Source: a virus. From it: a stretch of 41,607 nt of DNA. This document shows positions 16,751-24,885 of the stretch, in pieces. Under the pieces are notes generated by a model, which saw only the letters and a program-made list of their open reading frames with translations, was not told the DNA's origin and searched no databases. Location of the stretch: positions 1-41,607 of the IMG/VR virus record IMGVR_UViG_3300031839_000944. The stretch is one strand, 5' to 3'. The position numbers and the translations under genes were made by a program. The stretch's first letter is position 1; each line of letters starts with the position of its first letter.

Positions 16751-17779
16751 TCAGCCGTTGGTGACGAGGAACGCGACCGGCACGTTCTTGCGCACCACCA
16801 CGCGGTCCCAGGTCGCCGCAGCGGCGAGCTCGGCCAGCGTGAAGCTGTTTCCAGCCGGGGTCGCATCGACCTTGAAGCCGCTCGGGTGGAGCAGCCAGGT
16901 CTTGCGGGTCCAGATGGTCTCGACGCCGGCGCCGTTGCCCTGCGCTTCCTGGCGCTCCAGCTCCACCGGGATCTTGGCGGAGCCTTCGCCCCAGCCCAGC
17001 GCGCCCGGCCCGAACAGGACGGAGGTGTAGCGCGGAGCCGCATCGCCGCCGCCGGCACCAGCAGCCGGGGTGAACGGCATGCCGTCGTCCACGATGACGC
17101 GCTTGCCCAGGAACGTCGGGATCGTCATGCGACCCTGGCTGTCCGGGATGAAGTCGATGTCATCGTTGTCCACCATGCGCTTGTAGACCACGCTGTGAAC
17201 AGAGATGGCGGCCACCTGATCCACCTGATCGCCCAGGGTGAAAGCGGCGCTGGTGAAGTTCTGGCGGCTGAACACCGTCGAAGCGGTCACGTCGGCGTTG
17301 GTGGCGCCAGCAGCGTCGAACACCATATCGCTGCCGTCGTTGGCCACGTTGTCGGCGAGGATGCCGTTGAGGCTGGCCACCAGGCGGCGCTGCCACTGGC
17401 GGGTCCAGTAGGTGTCCACGCGGGCGCGGATCTGGTCCATCGCCTTCGGGCCCAGCACCAACTCAGAGGCCAGATCCGACTCGGACCATCCCTTGTTCAG
17501 GAACGCCTTGCGGCAGACCTGCTCGCCCTGGACGATCTTCTCGGGGCTGGCCACGTCGGCCGGGTTGTCGGTGGAAAGGTTCGGGGCGCTGTCAGCGTCC
17601 AGATCATTCCAGAAGGGCACCTCGGCGATCTTGCCGGGGCCGGATGCGATGGCGTCCAGCATGCCATTGCGGACAGCGATGCCCGACTCGTAGAACGCGG
17701 TCTTTTCCGGCGAGTTGATCGCCGGCATGTCCTGGAAAACGATGACATCAATGATGTCGGAAAGGCGCACAGTGGCCAT
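16751..17779 (-). CDS. Major capsid protein
   Basis: The 342-residue protein is the likely main shell subunit. It begins MATVRLSDIIDVIVFQDMPA, followed by GPGKIAEVPFWNDLD, a long helical region with QRRLVASLNGILADN, then QVAAISVHSVVYKRM and GKRVIVDDGMPF. This order of segments is typical of a widespread major-capsid family in proteobacterial siphophages. An AAGGAGTGA ribosome site precedes the ATG. The scaffold gene lies directly upstream, as expected. The strength of the call comes from the pattern plus the scaffold-capsid order. Confidence 0.85.
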   Translation of the reverse strand: MATVRLSDIIDVIVFQDMPAINSPEKTAFYESGIAVRNGMLDAIASGPGKIAEVPFWNDLDADSAPNLSTDNPADVASPEKIVQGEQVCRKAFLNKGWSESDLASELVLGPKAMDQIRARVDTYWTRQWQRRLVASLNGILADNVANDGSDMVFDAAGATNADVTASTVFSRQNFTSAAFTLGDQVDQVAAISVHSVVYKRMVDNDDIDFIPDSQGRMTIPTFLGKRVIVDDGMPFTPAAGAGGGDAAPRYTSVLFGPGALGWGEGSAKIPVELERQEAQGNGAGVETIWTRKTWLLHPSGFKVDATPAGNSFTLAELAAAATWDRVVVRKNVPVAFLVTNG

Positions 17780-17796
17780 GATTCACTCCTTGGGGA

Positions 17797-18474
17797 TCAG
17801 GTGCCGTAATGGGCCTTCTTGAGGCGCTCATACTCGGCGGGATTGCTTTGACGTAGGGCGGAAAGCTCCGCGCCGGTCATCTCGTGAAACTTCTTTGAGA
17901 CGGCGCCGCCGCCCTTGCCGCCAGCGGCCCCGCCGCCATTGGCCTGACTGCCGTCCACCAGAAACGGATACTTGGAGGACAGGTACTCGCCCAGCCGCTT
18001 GGCGTCCCACGCCTCGCCATCTGGACCGTTGATCTTCACGCCTTCGGGCGTGTGGTGAATGAACTGCAGGGCCCGATCGGTCAGCAGTTCAGCCCGCGCG
18101 GTGTCGCGCGTCAGGGCGGTGACCACCTCACCGGAGACCTCGCGGCGCTCCTTGTCGGCGATCTTGCGCTTGAGCTCATCAAGCTCGGCCAGCGTCTTGG
18201 TGCCCTTTTCCTGCTCGGCCTTCCACAGCTTCTCGAACTCCTGGCGCTCGGCCATTCGCTTCGTCTCGGCCTCGGCCTGCTGCTTCTCGTACTCGGACAG
18301 CTTCTGCTTTGCAGCGGCGCGCTCCTCGCGCTCCTTTCGCAGCGCCTCTTTGAGCTCGTCGGCGGGGTCGATGCCCTCGACCTTGAGCCGGAACTTGCCC
18401 TGGTGCTCCTGATATAGCGTGCGCAGCGACTCATCGACGCCCTCAAGGGAGTCGATCTCGAACTTCAATGACAT
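17797..18474 (-). CDS. Capsid scaffold protein
   Basis: The 225-residue protein is dominated by a charged coiled coil at residues about 38-120 (REERAAAKQKLSEYEKQQAE and similar). A conserved-looking C-terminal half carries TPEGVKINGPDGEAWDAKRL, and a glycine-rich linker leads to a final EYERLKKAHYG helix. Phage scaffolds have this helical, flexible design and guide capsid assembly before being removed or lost. It lies just upstream of the major capsid gene. No protease gene is seen nearby. Confidence 0.8.
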   Translation of the reverse strand: MSLKFEIDSLEGVDESLRTLYQEHQGKFRLKVEGIDPADELKEALRKEREERAAAKQKLSEYEKQQAEAETKRMAERQEFEKLWKAEQEKGTKTLAELDELKRKIADKERREVSGEVVTALTRDTARAELLTDRALQFIHHTPEGVKINGPDGEAWDAKRLGEYLSSKYPFLVDGSQANGGGAAGGKGGGAVSKKFHEMTGAELSALRQSNPAEYERLKKAHYGT

Positions 18475-18538
18475 GGTTGCACCCCGTGCAGTGGAAAGCC
18501 GGCACCGCCGGCAAGGTGACCCAGGGCACCGCCCTGAA

Positions 18539-19555
18539 TCAGGAAAGCGTCAAGCCTTCGCGAGCGCGCAACTCCTTGAGCGTGTAGGCCACGCCGCGCT
18601 CGTCTGTGAAGCCACCGATCTGGACCCTGCCAGACCGGAAAAGGGCAGCCCTTTCGGGGCCCAGAATCTCGTCTTGCACCAGCGCCGGCTGCCGCTTGAG
18701 CCAGCCGCCATAGGTCAGCTTCGACGACACCGGCCCCGTCACGCTTGAGCGTTCGGTCGGCGGCGAGATGCTGAACTCAAGCGACACCACCGGCACGCGC
18801 GTAGACCGGCAGCCCCAGTGCATCGGAGGGGTTGCGCCTTGTCCCACGGGGAACACCTTCCCATCCAAGCCGGCGCAGGTCAGCGTCGTCCGGCTGTCCA
18901 GCGTGGCGACATAGCGCTCGCCGGCCAGGATGTCGGCGTTGGCGATGTGGACCATCTGCCGGGCGGTGCTGGCGATATGGTTGGTCGCGGTGCGGACCAA
19001 CGCCTGCGCCTGCTGCATCGTCCGAGTCTTGACCACCCGGCGCACCTCGCGGGAAATCTCGTCGATGGTCTTGCCCTCAAGGGCGCCGGCGCGCACCAGG
19101 CGCACCAACTCATCGGCCCGTCCGCCGGCGAACTTGCCGACCAGCTCGGGGATGGTCAGGCGGCTGACGGTCTTGCCGGTGACCATGACCGCCGGTGATG
19201 TGGTCACGGCGGCCCGGTACTGCTCCAGCGTCGGCAGCGCCACCTGAGCGGTGGTCTGCTGCGCCAGGATCTGGCCGGTGAACTGGCCCTCGTACTCGGC
19301 GAACTCGACCATATCGGCCTGCAGCGCCTTGTTGAGCTCGGCGCCCATCTCCAGCGCGATGCGCCGGATGTCCGCCAGGGTCGAGATCAGCCGCAGGGCC
19401 TGCGTCTCGGTGGGCGATCGGTTGAGCCGCGCCACGATGTCCCGCTCCATCTGCCGCAGGACCGGCAGCAGGCGGCGCCATTCACCGGCGCCGAAGCGCT
19501 GGACGAAGATCTGGTGCCGGATGGCGGGATCAATACCGCCGTCTGCGCCGGCCAT
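18539..19555 (-). CDS. Minor head protein of the MuF/SPP1 gp7 type
   Basis: The 338-residue protein has an N-terminal helical part and a C-terminal MuF-like domain. The diagnostic block reads ATLDSRTTLTCAGLDGKVFP and then PPMHWGCRSTRVPVV, which fits the family pattern D-x-R-T, C, LDG, P-x-H, C-R. Such proteins bind the portal inside the procapsid and help in head morphogenesis or DNA ejection. It follows the portal gene by three bases, the usual order. The C-terminal 60 residues beyond the motif are basic and unassigned. Confidence 0.85.
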   Translation of the reverse strand: MAGADGGIDPAIRHQIFVQRFGAGEWRRLLPVLRQMERDIVARLNRSPTETQALRLISTLADIRRIALEMGAELNKALQADMVEFAEYEGQFTGQILAQQTTAQVALPTLEQYRAAVTTSPAVMVTGKTVSRLTIPELVGKFAGGRADELVRLVRAGALEGKTIDEISREVRRVVKTRTMQQAQALVRTATNHIASTARQMVHIANADILAGERYVATLDSRTTLTCAGLDGKVFPVGQGATPPMHWGCRSTRVPVVSLEFSISPPTERSSVTGPVSSKLTYGGWLKRQPALVQDEILGPERAALFRSGRVQIGGFTDERGVAYTLKELRAREGLTLS

Positions 19556-19558
19556 GCC

Positions 19559-20941
19559 TTACTCCGCGAGCGTCGGGGCCTGAGCGGCCACGTCCTGGTC
19601 GATTTCCTCGTCGGTGCGGGTCGCCTCGATGATGCCGGTGCGCCGGTAGTAGCGGCGCAGGTCGGTCTGAGCGATGTCGCCACGGTCGGCGGACTGGATC
19701 AGAGCGATCATCAGCTGCGGATCCGCGCCTTCATCCCAGAAGTCCCGGTTGAGGCTGTACTGCACGCCGTCGGGCTCGCCGCCCATGTACCGAGCGCAAT
19801 CCTCAAGCGCCGCCTCCAGGGCCTCGCTGACGTTGCCGACGAGCGTTGACAGCACGCTGTGCTGGCCGCTGGCGTCGATACGCGCAGCCTCAGCCGTCTG
19901 ATTGCCGCCCTTCATGATCACCAGGCGAGCGCCGATGCTGACCATCTGCTCGGCCTTTTGGTCGATGGCCCGGTCATGGGCGTCCACAGCCTGAGCCTGC
20001 AACAGCATGGCGTTGCCGTTCGGGCCGAGGAAATGGCCCTTGCGGGCGCCGACCCGGATCCCGTTTGGGTTGGCCTGCCTGAACGTCTCCAGGTCAATGT
20101 CGCTGGTCACGAACAGCGTAGGCTGGCCGGCGATGTGCAGCGTTTCCTCGCGGTCGGCGATGTTGCGGTATTGCGCGATGTTGACCATCGCCAGGTCGAA
20201 CAGCGGCGTCACGCCCACCTCGGGCCGGTTGGATTCGGCGCCGATGAAGTGGAACGGAATGTGCGTCCAGGCGCTGCCGTCGCTTTGCGTAGGCTGCCGG
20301 GGATCCTCCAGCGGGTTGTAGCCCTCGTCGTAGAGTTGCTGGGTGTAGACGCCATCCACCAAGCGCAGGACGCGATAGCGGGAAACTTCCCGATACTCGA
20401 ACTCATCAATCTCGTCGTCGTCACGCTCGGCCAGCACGACCAGGGTCAGCTTGAGGCGCCCTGATTCGGTCGTGAACTTCCAGTTGATGATGTCCTCGGC
20501 CCGATAGCAGGCAATGTGCGCCCGCAGATCGCGGGTCTGCTCCAGGCTCATGCCCGGCATGGCCTCGGGGTAGTCCACCAGCACGCCGTAGCGGCCGGTC
20601 ATCATCACCTCGCTGACGATGTGCTTGGCCAGCTGCTCAAGGCTCTGGCCGGATCCGTCCGCATCCTCCAGCAGGTATTCCAGCTGGGCGGGGATCTCAT
20701 GCGTCGGGCCGTTACGGAACACGGCGCCGGTCAGGCCGTCGCGGGTGCGGCCGGTGATGTTGACGTAGTAGGCGCGCGCCAGATAGGCGTCGAATCGGTT
20801 TGGATCTTCCTTGTGATCCGCCAGCAGCGGCAGGTAGCGCTCGCGCTCCTTCTTGATCTGCTCGGGGTCGCAGGCGTCGCGCGTGGTGCGCCAGCGCTCA
20901 AGTGCCCGCGCATATTGCGGGTGTGTCGTGTTCACCGGCAT
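19559..20941 (-). CDS. Portal protein (DUF4055 family)
   Basis: The 460-residue protein has the signature of DUF4055 portals: an early YARALERWRTTRDAC..., YLPLLADHKEDPNRFDAYLA, then 'GLTGAVFRNGPTHEIPAQLE', a GRYGVLVDYP strand and DLAMVNIAQYRNIADREETL in the stem region. The portal forms the 12-subunit ring through which terminase pumps DNA. It sits directly after the large terminase subunit and before the MuF-like gene. Length is normal for the family. Confidence 0.88.
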   Translation of the reverse strand: MPVNTTHPQYARALERWRTTRDACDPEQIKKERERYLPLLADHKEDPNRFDAYLARAYYVNITGRTRDGLTGAVFRNGPTHEIPAQLEYLLEDADGSGQSLEQLAKHIVSEVMMTGRYGVLVDYPEAMPGMSLEQTRDLRAHIACYRAEDIINWKFTTESGRLKLTLVVLAERDDDEIDEFEYREVSRYRVLRLVDGVYTQQLYDEGYNPLEDPRQPTQSDGSAWTHIPFHFIGAESNRPEVGVTPLFDLAMVNIAQYRNIADREETLHIAGQPTLFVTSDIDLETFRQANPNGIRVGARKGHFLGPNGNAMLLQAQAVDAHDRAIDQKAEQMVSIGARLVIMKGGNQTAEAARIDASGQHSVLSTLVGNVSEALEAALEDCARYMGGEPDGVQYSLNRDFWDEGADPQLMIALIQSADRGDIAQTDLRRYYRRTGIIEATRTDEEIDQDVAAQAPTLAE

Positions 20942-20950
20942 CGCGGGGCC

Positions 20951-22192
20951 TCAGTTGAAGGTGACCGCGCCTGATAGCAGCGGCCGCTTGATCGGGTATC
21001 GGTGGGCGATGAAGTAGCCGCCCGCATCGTTGACGTGATCGAAGCCGGCGGCCTTGTCGGGCTCGCCGGCCTTGTCGTAGCACTGCTGCTCCAGGGCCTC
21101 GACGTAGTGTGGGCACCGCTCGGGGTTCACCCGCATTCGGCGCGTCTCCAGCATCTTGTTCTTGGCCAGCACGCGGTCTTTCACGGCCGGGTTGGCCGGG
21201 TTGACGATGACCGTGAATCCAGCCTGGCGGAGCAGGGCCACGTCGGACTCGCTGGCGTTGTTGCTGCGCCGGCTCTGGCCGCTGGCGTCGGGGTAGACCA
21301 TCACTCGGTGACCGGCGTACCGGCTGCGGATCGCCGAGATCATGCCCGGCGTGTCGTAGATCCCGACCAGCTCGTCCACGGCGTGCGGGTCATCGCCGCG
21401 CAGGACAAACGTCACCGCTGCCATGTTGGCCACATTGAAGTCCATCCCGATGTGCAGCGTCTCGCCGCCATTGATCCGGGTGTCGCAGGCGTTCGCCTTG
21501 CGGTCGAAGGCAACGTAGACCGATCCGCTGGTCAGGTTCACGAACTGGCCGTCCAGGTAGGCCGCCAGCAGCGCGGGGGTGTAGGTGTTGCGCAGGTTGT
21601 CGATGTAGCCGGTCGGCAGGTTCGCCGCGTTCTCCATCGTGCTGGCATGGAACAGCCGATACCCTGGCCCGCCCTTGCGGACCCAGCGGTCGTACACGAA
21701 CCGGAAACCCTCCGGCGTCGTGGCGACGGCCACGGTGTTCGGGATCTCCATGCCGCTGGCGGTTGCGGCCATCTGCCGGTTGCGGGCGATGATCTTGTTC
21801 CAGGCGTTGCGCGCCTTGTCCACCGGCATCGTGTCCAGTTCGTCCACGATGCTGTGCGCTACCTGGTAGCCGATGATCGTGCCCGGGTCATCCATCGACC
21901 GGAACACGAAGCTGCCCAAGTCGCAGTAGAGCCGCTTCTTCTTCTCGTTCAGCTTGTAGCGCCAGCCCATGCGCTGAAACAGGGCGGGGAAGCGCTGGAA
22001 CGCGATGTCCTCGATCAGCCCGTAGGTCGGCAGGTAATAGGCCACGTCCTGCTTCGGGCACAGGCGCTTGAGGCGCACCGCCCTTGCAATGGCCGCCGCT
22101 GTCTTGCCGCTGCCGAAGCCCCCCACGAAGGCCGGGAACGCATCCCGGCAGGTGATGAAGGCCTTTTGGGTTGGGGTCGGCTCCTTAGCCAA
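20951..22192 (-). CDS. Terminase large subunit
   Basis: The 413-residue packaging motor has an ATPase domain with Walker A GGFGSGKT (residues 24-31), Walker B SIVDELD (114-120) and an ATTPEG coupling motif near 158. The RNase H-like nuclease domain shows GMDFNV (D251), YPDASG (D302) and a late FDHVNDAGGYF segment that can supply the third acidic residue. The start appears to be TTG at 22192, overlapping the small-subunit stop by eight bases; the next in-frame ATG would lie beyond Walker A. It cuts and translocates DNA into the procapsid through the portal. Confidence 0.93.
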   Translation of the reverse strand: MAKEPTPTQKAFITCRDAFPAFVGGFGSGKTAAAIARAVRLKRLCPKQDVAYYLPTYGLIEDIAFQRFPALFQRMGWRYKLNEKKKRLYCDLGSFVFRSMDDPGTIIGYQVAHSIVDELDTMPVDKARNAWNKIIARNRQMAATASGMEIPNTVAVATTPEGFRFVYDRWVRKGGPGYRLFHASTMENAANLPTGYIDNLRNTYTPALLAAYLDGQFVNLTSGSVYVAFDRKANACDTRINGGETLHIGMDFNVANMAAVTFVLRGDDPHAVDELVGIYDTPGMISAIRSRYAGHRVMVYPDASGQSRRSNNASESDVALLRQAGFTVIVNPANPAVKDRVLAKNKMLETRRMRVNPERCPHYVEALEQQCYDKAGEPDKAAGFDHVNDAGGYFIAHRYPIKRPLLSGAVTFN

Positions 22193-22616
22193 GCGCCCAA
22201 TCGTCCGAGTCCAGCGGCTGCATCTCCCGGTTGCTGTTCAGGTTGTGCTCGGTCTCGGCGCCCATAGCCAGGCGCCCAATTTTCTGAGCATTTGCCATCG
22301 CTGCGGAAAGCGCCCGGACCTCAGATGCGTCCGCCGCGCTGACCAACAGTTCCATCGAACGGCGCCGGATCTCGATTGCCGCCTCAATGTCCCGGGCGTT
22401 GAAGTCCTCCAGCAGTTCCATTCGCTCGGAAAGCATCTTGTCGCGGATGGCGTTCGTTACAGATGCTGTCACCTCGTTACGCTTTTCTTGCCATCCGTGA
22501 CGGTTTGCCCGCTGGCGGACGGTGCCCTCTTTGAGGCCGTACTTGTTCCCGAGCTCCTTGTAGCTCGCTGTCGTGCTGATGAACTCGGCCTCAATGGCCG
22601 GCCAGTCGATTGCCAT
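22185..22616 (-). CDS. Terminase small subunit
   Basis: The 143-residue protein opens with a helix-turn-helix (SYKELGNKYGLKEGTVRQRA, residues about 18-38) fitting DNA recognition at the packaging site. A helical central region for oligomerisation follows, then a polar tail (NSNREMQPLDSDDW). It lies just upstream of the large subunit and overlaps it, as expected for terminase pairs. Confidence 0.85.
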   Translation of the reverse strand: MAIDWPAIEAEFISTTASYKELGNKYGLKEGTVRQRANRHGWQEKRNEVTASVTNAIRDKMLSERMELLEDFNARDIEAAIEIRRRSMELLVSAADASEVRALSAAMANAQKIGRLAMGAETEHNLNSNREMQPLDSDDWALG

Positions 22617-22622
22617 GAGGTG

Positions 22623-23573
22623 TCACCCTACGCGGGCGCCCCGGAAGTAGGCCGCGCCGTCCACAACCTCGCAGAGCTCAGGTGGGAGGAGGCGGCCATC
22701 GTTGAATGTCAGCACAGCGAAGCCGCTGCGCCAGTTTCGTGGGCCGTCCTCGCAGTAGTCGAACTGCTGGGCCCAGGGATCCGCCAGCGTGCCGGTGTCG
22801 ATCCCGTATCGCGTCCCGGTGTAGTCCGTCCAGGGGGTTACCTTGAGGCTGTGCAGGTGGCCGGTGACGATGGACTTCCCGGATCTCAGGGTGTTGTTGT
22901 AGGCGGCGTGGATGCCGTTGGCGTAGCGGTGCTTGACCACCACGTCGTCGTTGATCCAGACGCTGACAAACTCCTTCCAGTCGGGCAGGTGGTCGATCAG
23001 CCGGAAGCCTGGGACGTGGGCGAACTCTGGGGCATTGCTGGCCAGGAACCGTTCGACCCGATCGTCGTGGTTGCCCTTTGTGCGGATCAGGGTGGCGCCC
23101 TTGGCGGCCTTGCTGATCTCGCCCAGGCGCTGCTGGACGGTCTTGAGCTCGGCGATGACGCTCGGGCGCTCCTCCCATCCCAGGGGGGGGTGCCGGGAGA
23201 TCCGGGCGCCGTCGAACACGTCACCGTTGGCGATGACGGCCTTCGGCTTGAGCTTCTTGCACAGGGCAAGGAGGGCATCATTGGCCGGCGTTGCTGGCTG
23301 TCCTGGCCACCAGTGGGCATCTGAGAACACGATGACGATGCCATCCGGCACGGTCAGGTTCATGCGGGCCGGGATCTCGGGGTGCATGTTGCCGTGGCCG
23401 TTGCGCTTGTCCTCGACCGGCAGCTGGATGCCTCTGGAGCTCTCGATCCGCAGCCTGCGGTCGTGGATGCTTCGAACGTGGAGCCCGAGCGCCCTGGCCA
23501 CCTTTGATGGCGAGCGGAACTCCTCGAACGCGGCGATGATCTGGTCGTCTGTGACGCCTTTCGGTCTAGCCAA
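22623..23573 (-). CDS. Metallophosphoesterase with N-terminal helix-turn-helix
   Basis: The 316-residue protein has all motifs of calcineurin-like phosphoesterases: FSDAHW (D85, H87), NGDVFDG (D118), GNHDD (N168, H169), and GHLH (H239, H241). These residues bind two metal ions. Residues about 8-40 form a helix-turn-helix (SPSKVARALGLHVRSIHDRR), suggesting the enzyme is brought to DNA. The start is TTG, overlapping the endolysin stop. It lies between lysis and packaging genes. Related late-operon phosphoesterases occur in other siphophages, but their substrate is unknown; DNA ends or nucleotides are possible. Confidence 0.85.
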   Translation of the reverse strand: MARPKGVTDDQIIAAFEEFRSPSKVARALGLHVRSIHDRRLRIESSRGIQLPVEDKRNGHGNMHPEIPARMNLTVPDGIVIVFSDAHWWPGQPATPANDALLALCKKLKPKAVIANGDVFDGARISRHPPLGWEERPSVIAELKTVQQRLGEISKAAKGATLIRTKGNHDDRVERFLASNAPEFAHVPGFRLIDHLPDWKEFVSVWINDDVVVKHRYANGIHAAYNNTLRSGKSIVTGHLHSLKVTPWTDYTGTRYGIDTGTLADPWAQQFDYCEDGPRNWRSGFAVLTFNDGRLLPPELCEVVDGAAYFRGARVG

Positions 23574-24036
23574 TGCACATCGCCAGTTCGGCCTGGCGCC
23601 TCCGGGTGAGACCTGGAAGCTCCACCTTCATCCCGGCGATGGTGCCTTTGTTCCATCGGGGGAGCTGTTCGCAAGCGCCCCGGATGTCGCCGGCTTGGAG
23701 CTTGCGGGCCAGTGTTGAGGTCCGCGTATCGCAAACGAGGCGCGGGCCGATGTTGTAGACGGCCGATGCCAGCGCCCCCAGTTCATTTGGGGCCAGCGGC
23801 TTCGGTGAGCAGCGATGGACGGCGTTGACAGACTGCAGGAACTCCTCGGCGAGCAGGTCCTGGCACTTCTCCGGGCTGTAGACCATGCCCAGCTGCACGT
23901 TTTCGGTGTGCCCGTAGCAGATGGTCGGGATCCCGACTGGATCGACATAAGCGGCGGTGCGCAGGCCCTCGAATCCAGCGACCAGGGAGACCGCAGCGCC
24001 AAGCCCCAAGGCGGCGATGCGGGCGCGGGCTGCCAT
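23566..24036 (-). CDS. SAR-type endolysin, GH24 lysozyme
   Basis: The 156-residue protein is a T4/P21-type lysozyme that cuts peptidoglycan. An alanine/glycine-rich hydrophobic N-terminus (residues 7-21) just before the catalytic site looks like a signal-arrest-release segment, not a cleaved signal. The catalytic triad is visible as GFEGLR (E23), YVDP (D32) and GIPTICYGHT (T38), with the standard 8- and 5-residue gaps. Cysteines at 40 and beyond could control activation by disulfide exchange. It follows the holin candidate with overlapping TGATG. No Rz-type spanin pair is recognised nearby. Confidence 0.9.
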   Translation of the reverse strand: MAARARIAALGLGAAVSLVAGFEGLRTAAYVDPVGIPTICYGHTENVQLGMVYSPEKCQDLLAEEFLQSVNAVHRCSPKPLAPNELGALASAVYNIGPRLVCDTRTSTLARKLQAGDIRGACEQLPRWNKGTIAGMKVELPGLTRRRQAELAMCIG

Positions 24037-24269
24037 CAGTCCTCCGACCTCCGGTCGGGGCTCTGGCGACGGTCCACGCCGCTGCGGCGCTCGCGCCGGT
24101 CGCTGTGCTCGTTCCGCCAGGCCCAGATCTTGTGGACGATCAGGCAGATCAGGTAGATCACCGTCAGCACTAGAACGAGCTGGTCACCGGTGGCACCACT
24201 GACAACGGCTGCCGCCGGCGGGGTCAGCTTCGCCACCTCCAGGGGGGCATCTGCGAGGGGGTGTTGCAT
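24036..24269 (-). CDS. Holin or pinholin candidate
   Basis: The 77-residue protein has one clear membrane segment (residues about 29-49, QLVLVLTVIYLICLIVHKIW) followed by a highly charged tail rich in arginine and aspartate (RRERRSGVDRRQSPDRRSED). One transmembrane helix with a charged C-terminus upstream of a SAR endolysin suits a class III holin or pinholin. The ATG at 24269 is used; the longer frame overlaps the proteasome-like gene. Confidence 0.65.
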   Translation of the reverse strand: MQHPLADAPLEVAKLTPPAAAVVSGATGDQLVLVLTVIYLICLIVHKIWAWRNEHSDRRERRSGVDRRQSPDRRSED

Positions 24270-24343
24270 GGGCACTCCGGGATAGAGGCGCCGGGAGTAC
24301 CGGCGCGCCCCTCGCTCTCGGGGAGCAGGACGGGGGCGAAGGG

Positions 24344-24769
24344 TTAAGCCTTGCGGCGAATCAGCTTGAGCGTGCGGATCTGGCCGCCGGTGTAGGGGTC
24401 GCGCTTCATGGCTGCCCGCACCGCAGCCTCCGCGTCTGCCCCGGCATCCATCGCAGCCAAGGCGAAGTCGCGGCCGGATCCGATCGCGCATGGGATGCAG
24501 GCAGGGACCGGGTGGCCGCCGCCCTCGATGTAGTAGGCAGATCCGTCCGGCTGGATCACCAGCAGCTCGGTTCCGTCAGCATCCGGCATTTCGCCTTTGC
24601 TGGCGCTCAGCCAATCCTTGAGGCTGAGGGCCTTGGACGCTTCGCCTGAAATGCCGACCATCGTGCCCTTTACTCGGAAGATCTTGACGAACGAGTCATC
24701 AATGATCGCAGCATCAGCCATCCGGCCATCGGCTGCCAGCGTCTTGCCGTCGAATGCGATGGTCGTCAT
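24344..24769 (-). CDS. Proteasome/HslV-like Ntn hydrolase
   Basis: The 141-residue protein resembles HslV, the peptidase subunit of the HslUV protease. After Met removal the N-terminus is TTIAFDGK, giving the catalytic threonine (T2). D14 in the LAADGRM turn and K29 in FVKIF match the supporting aspartate and lysine. GISGEASKA and IGSGRDFALAAMDAG match later core motifs. It is shorter than HslV (about 175) because of smaller loops. It is the first gene after the candidate late promoter and terminator. Phage versions are known, but their substrate and ATPase partner are unclear. Confidence 0.8.
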   Translation of the reverse strand: MTTIAFDGKTLAADGRMADAAIIDDSFVKIFRVKGTMVGISGEASKALSLKDWLSASKGEMPDADGTELLVIQPDGSAYYIEGGGHPVPACIPCAIGSGRDFALAAMDAGADAEAAVRAAMKRDPYTGGQIRTLKLIRRKA

Positions 24770-24785
24770 ACGGCGGCCCCAAACG

Positions 24786-24806
24786 AAAAACCCGCCTCAT
24801 GGGCGG
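24786..24806 (-). terminator. Intrinsic terminator at the head of the late genes
   Basis: On the minus strand ACCCGCC/GGCGGGT with a four-base loop is followed by TTTTTCG. It lies between the Q-like gene and the first late gene, where lambda has tR'. Confidence 0.85.
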
Positions 24807-24857
24807 GTCTGAAAGTTCGCGGCATTTCTTACGGGCGACGAACTCGAACGTGCCTAG

Positions 24858-24885
24858 AAAATACCATCACTGGACAGAATTACAA
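24858..24885 (-). promoter_or_regulatory. Candidate late promoter (pR'-like)
   Basis: On the minus strand TTGTAA (24885-24880), a 16-base spacer and TATTTT (24863-24858) form a plausible sigma-70 promoter spanning the end of the Q-like gene. A start near 24851 would give a leader of about 60 bases before the terminator. Confidence 0.45.

Noticed and set aside
24270-24491. Long form of the holin frame
   Set aside because: It overlaps the proteasome-like gene and gives arginine-rich noise. The ATG at 24269 starts a compact membrane protein.
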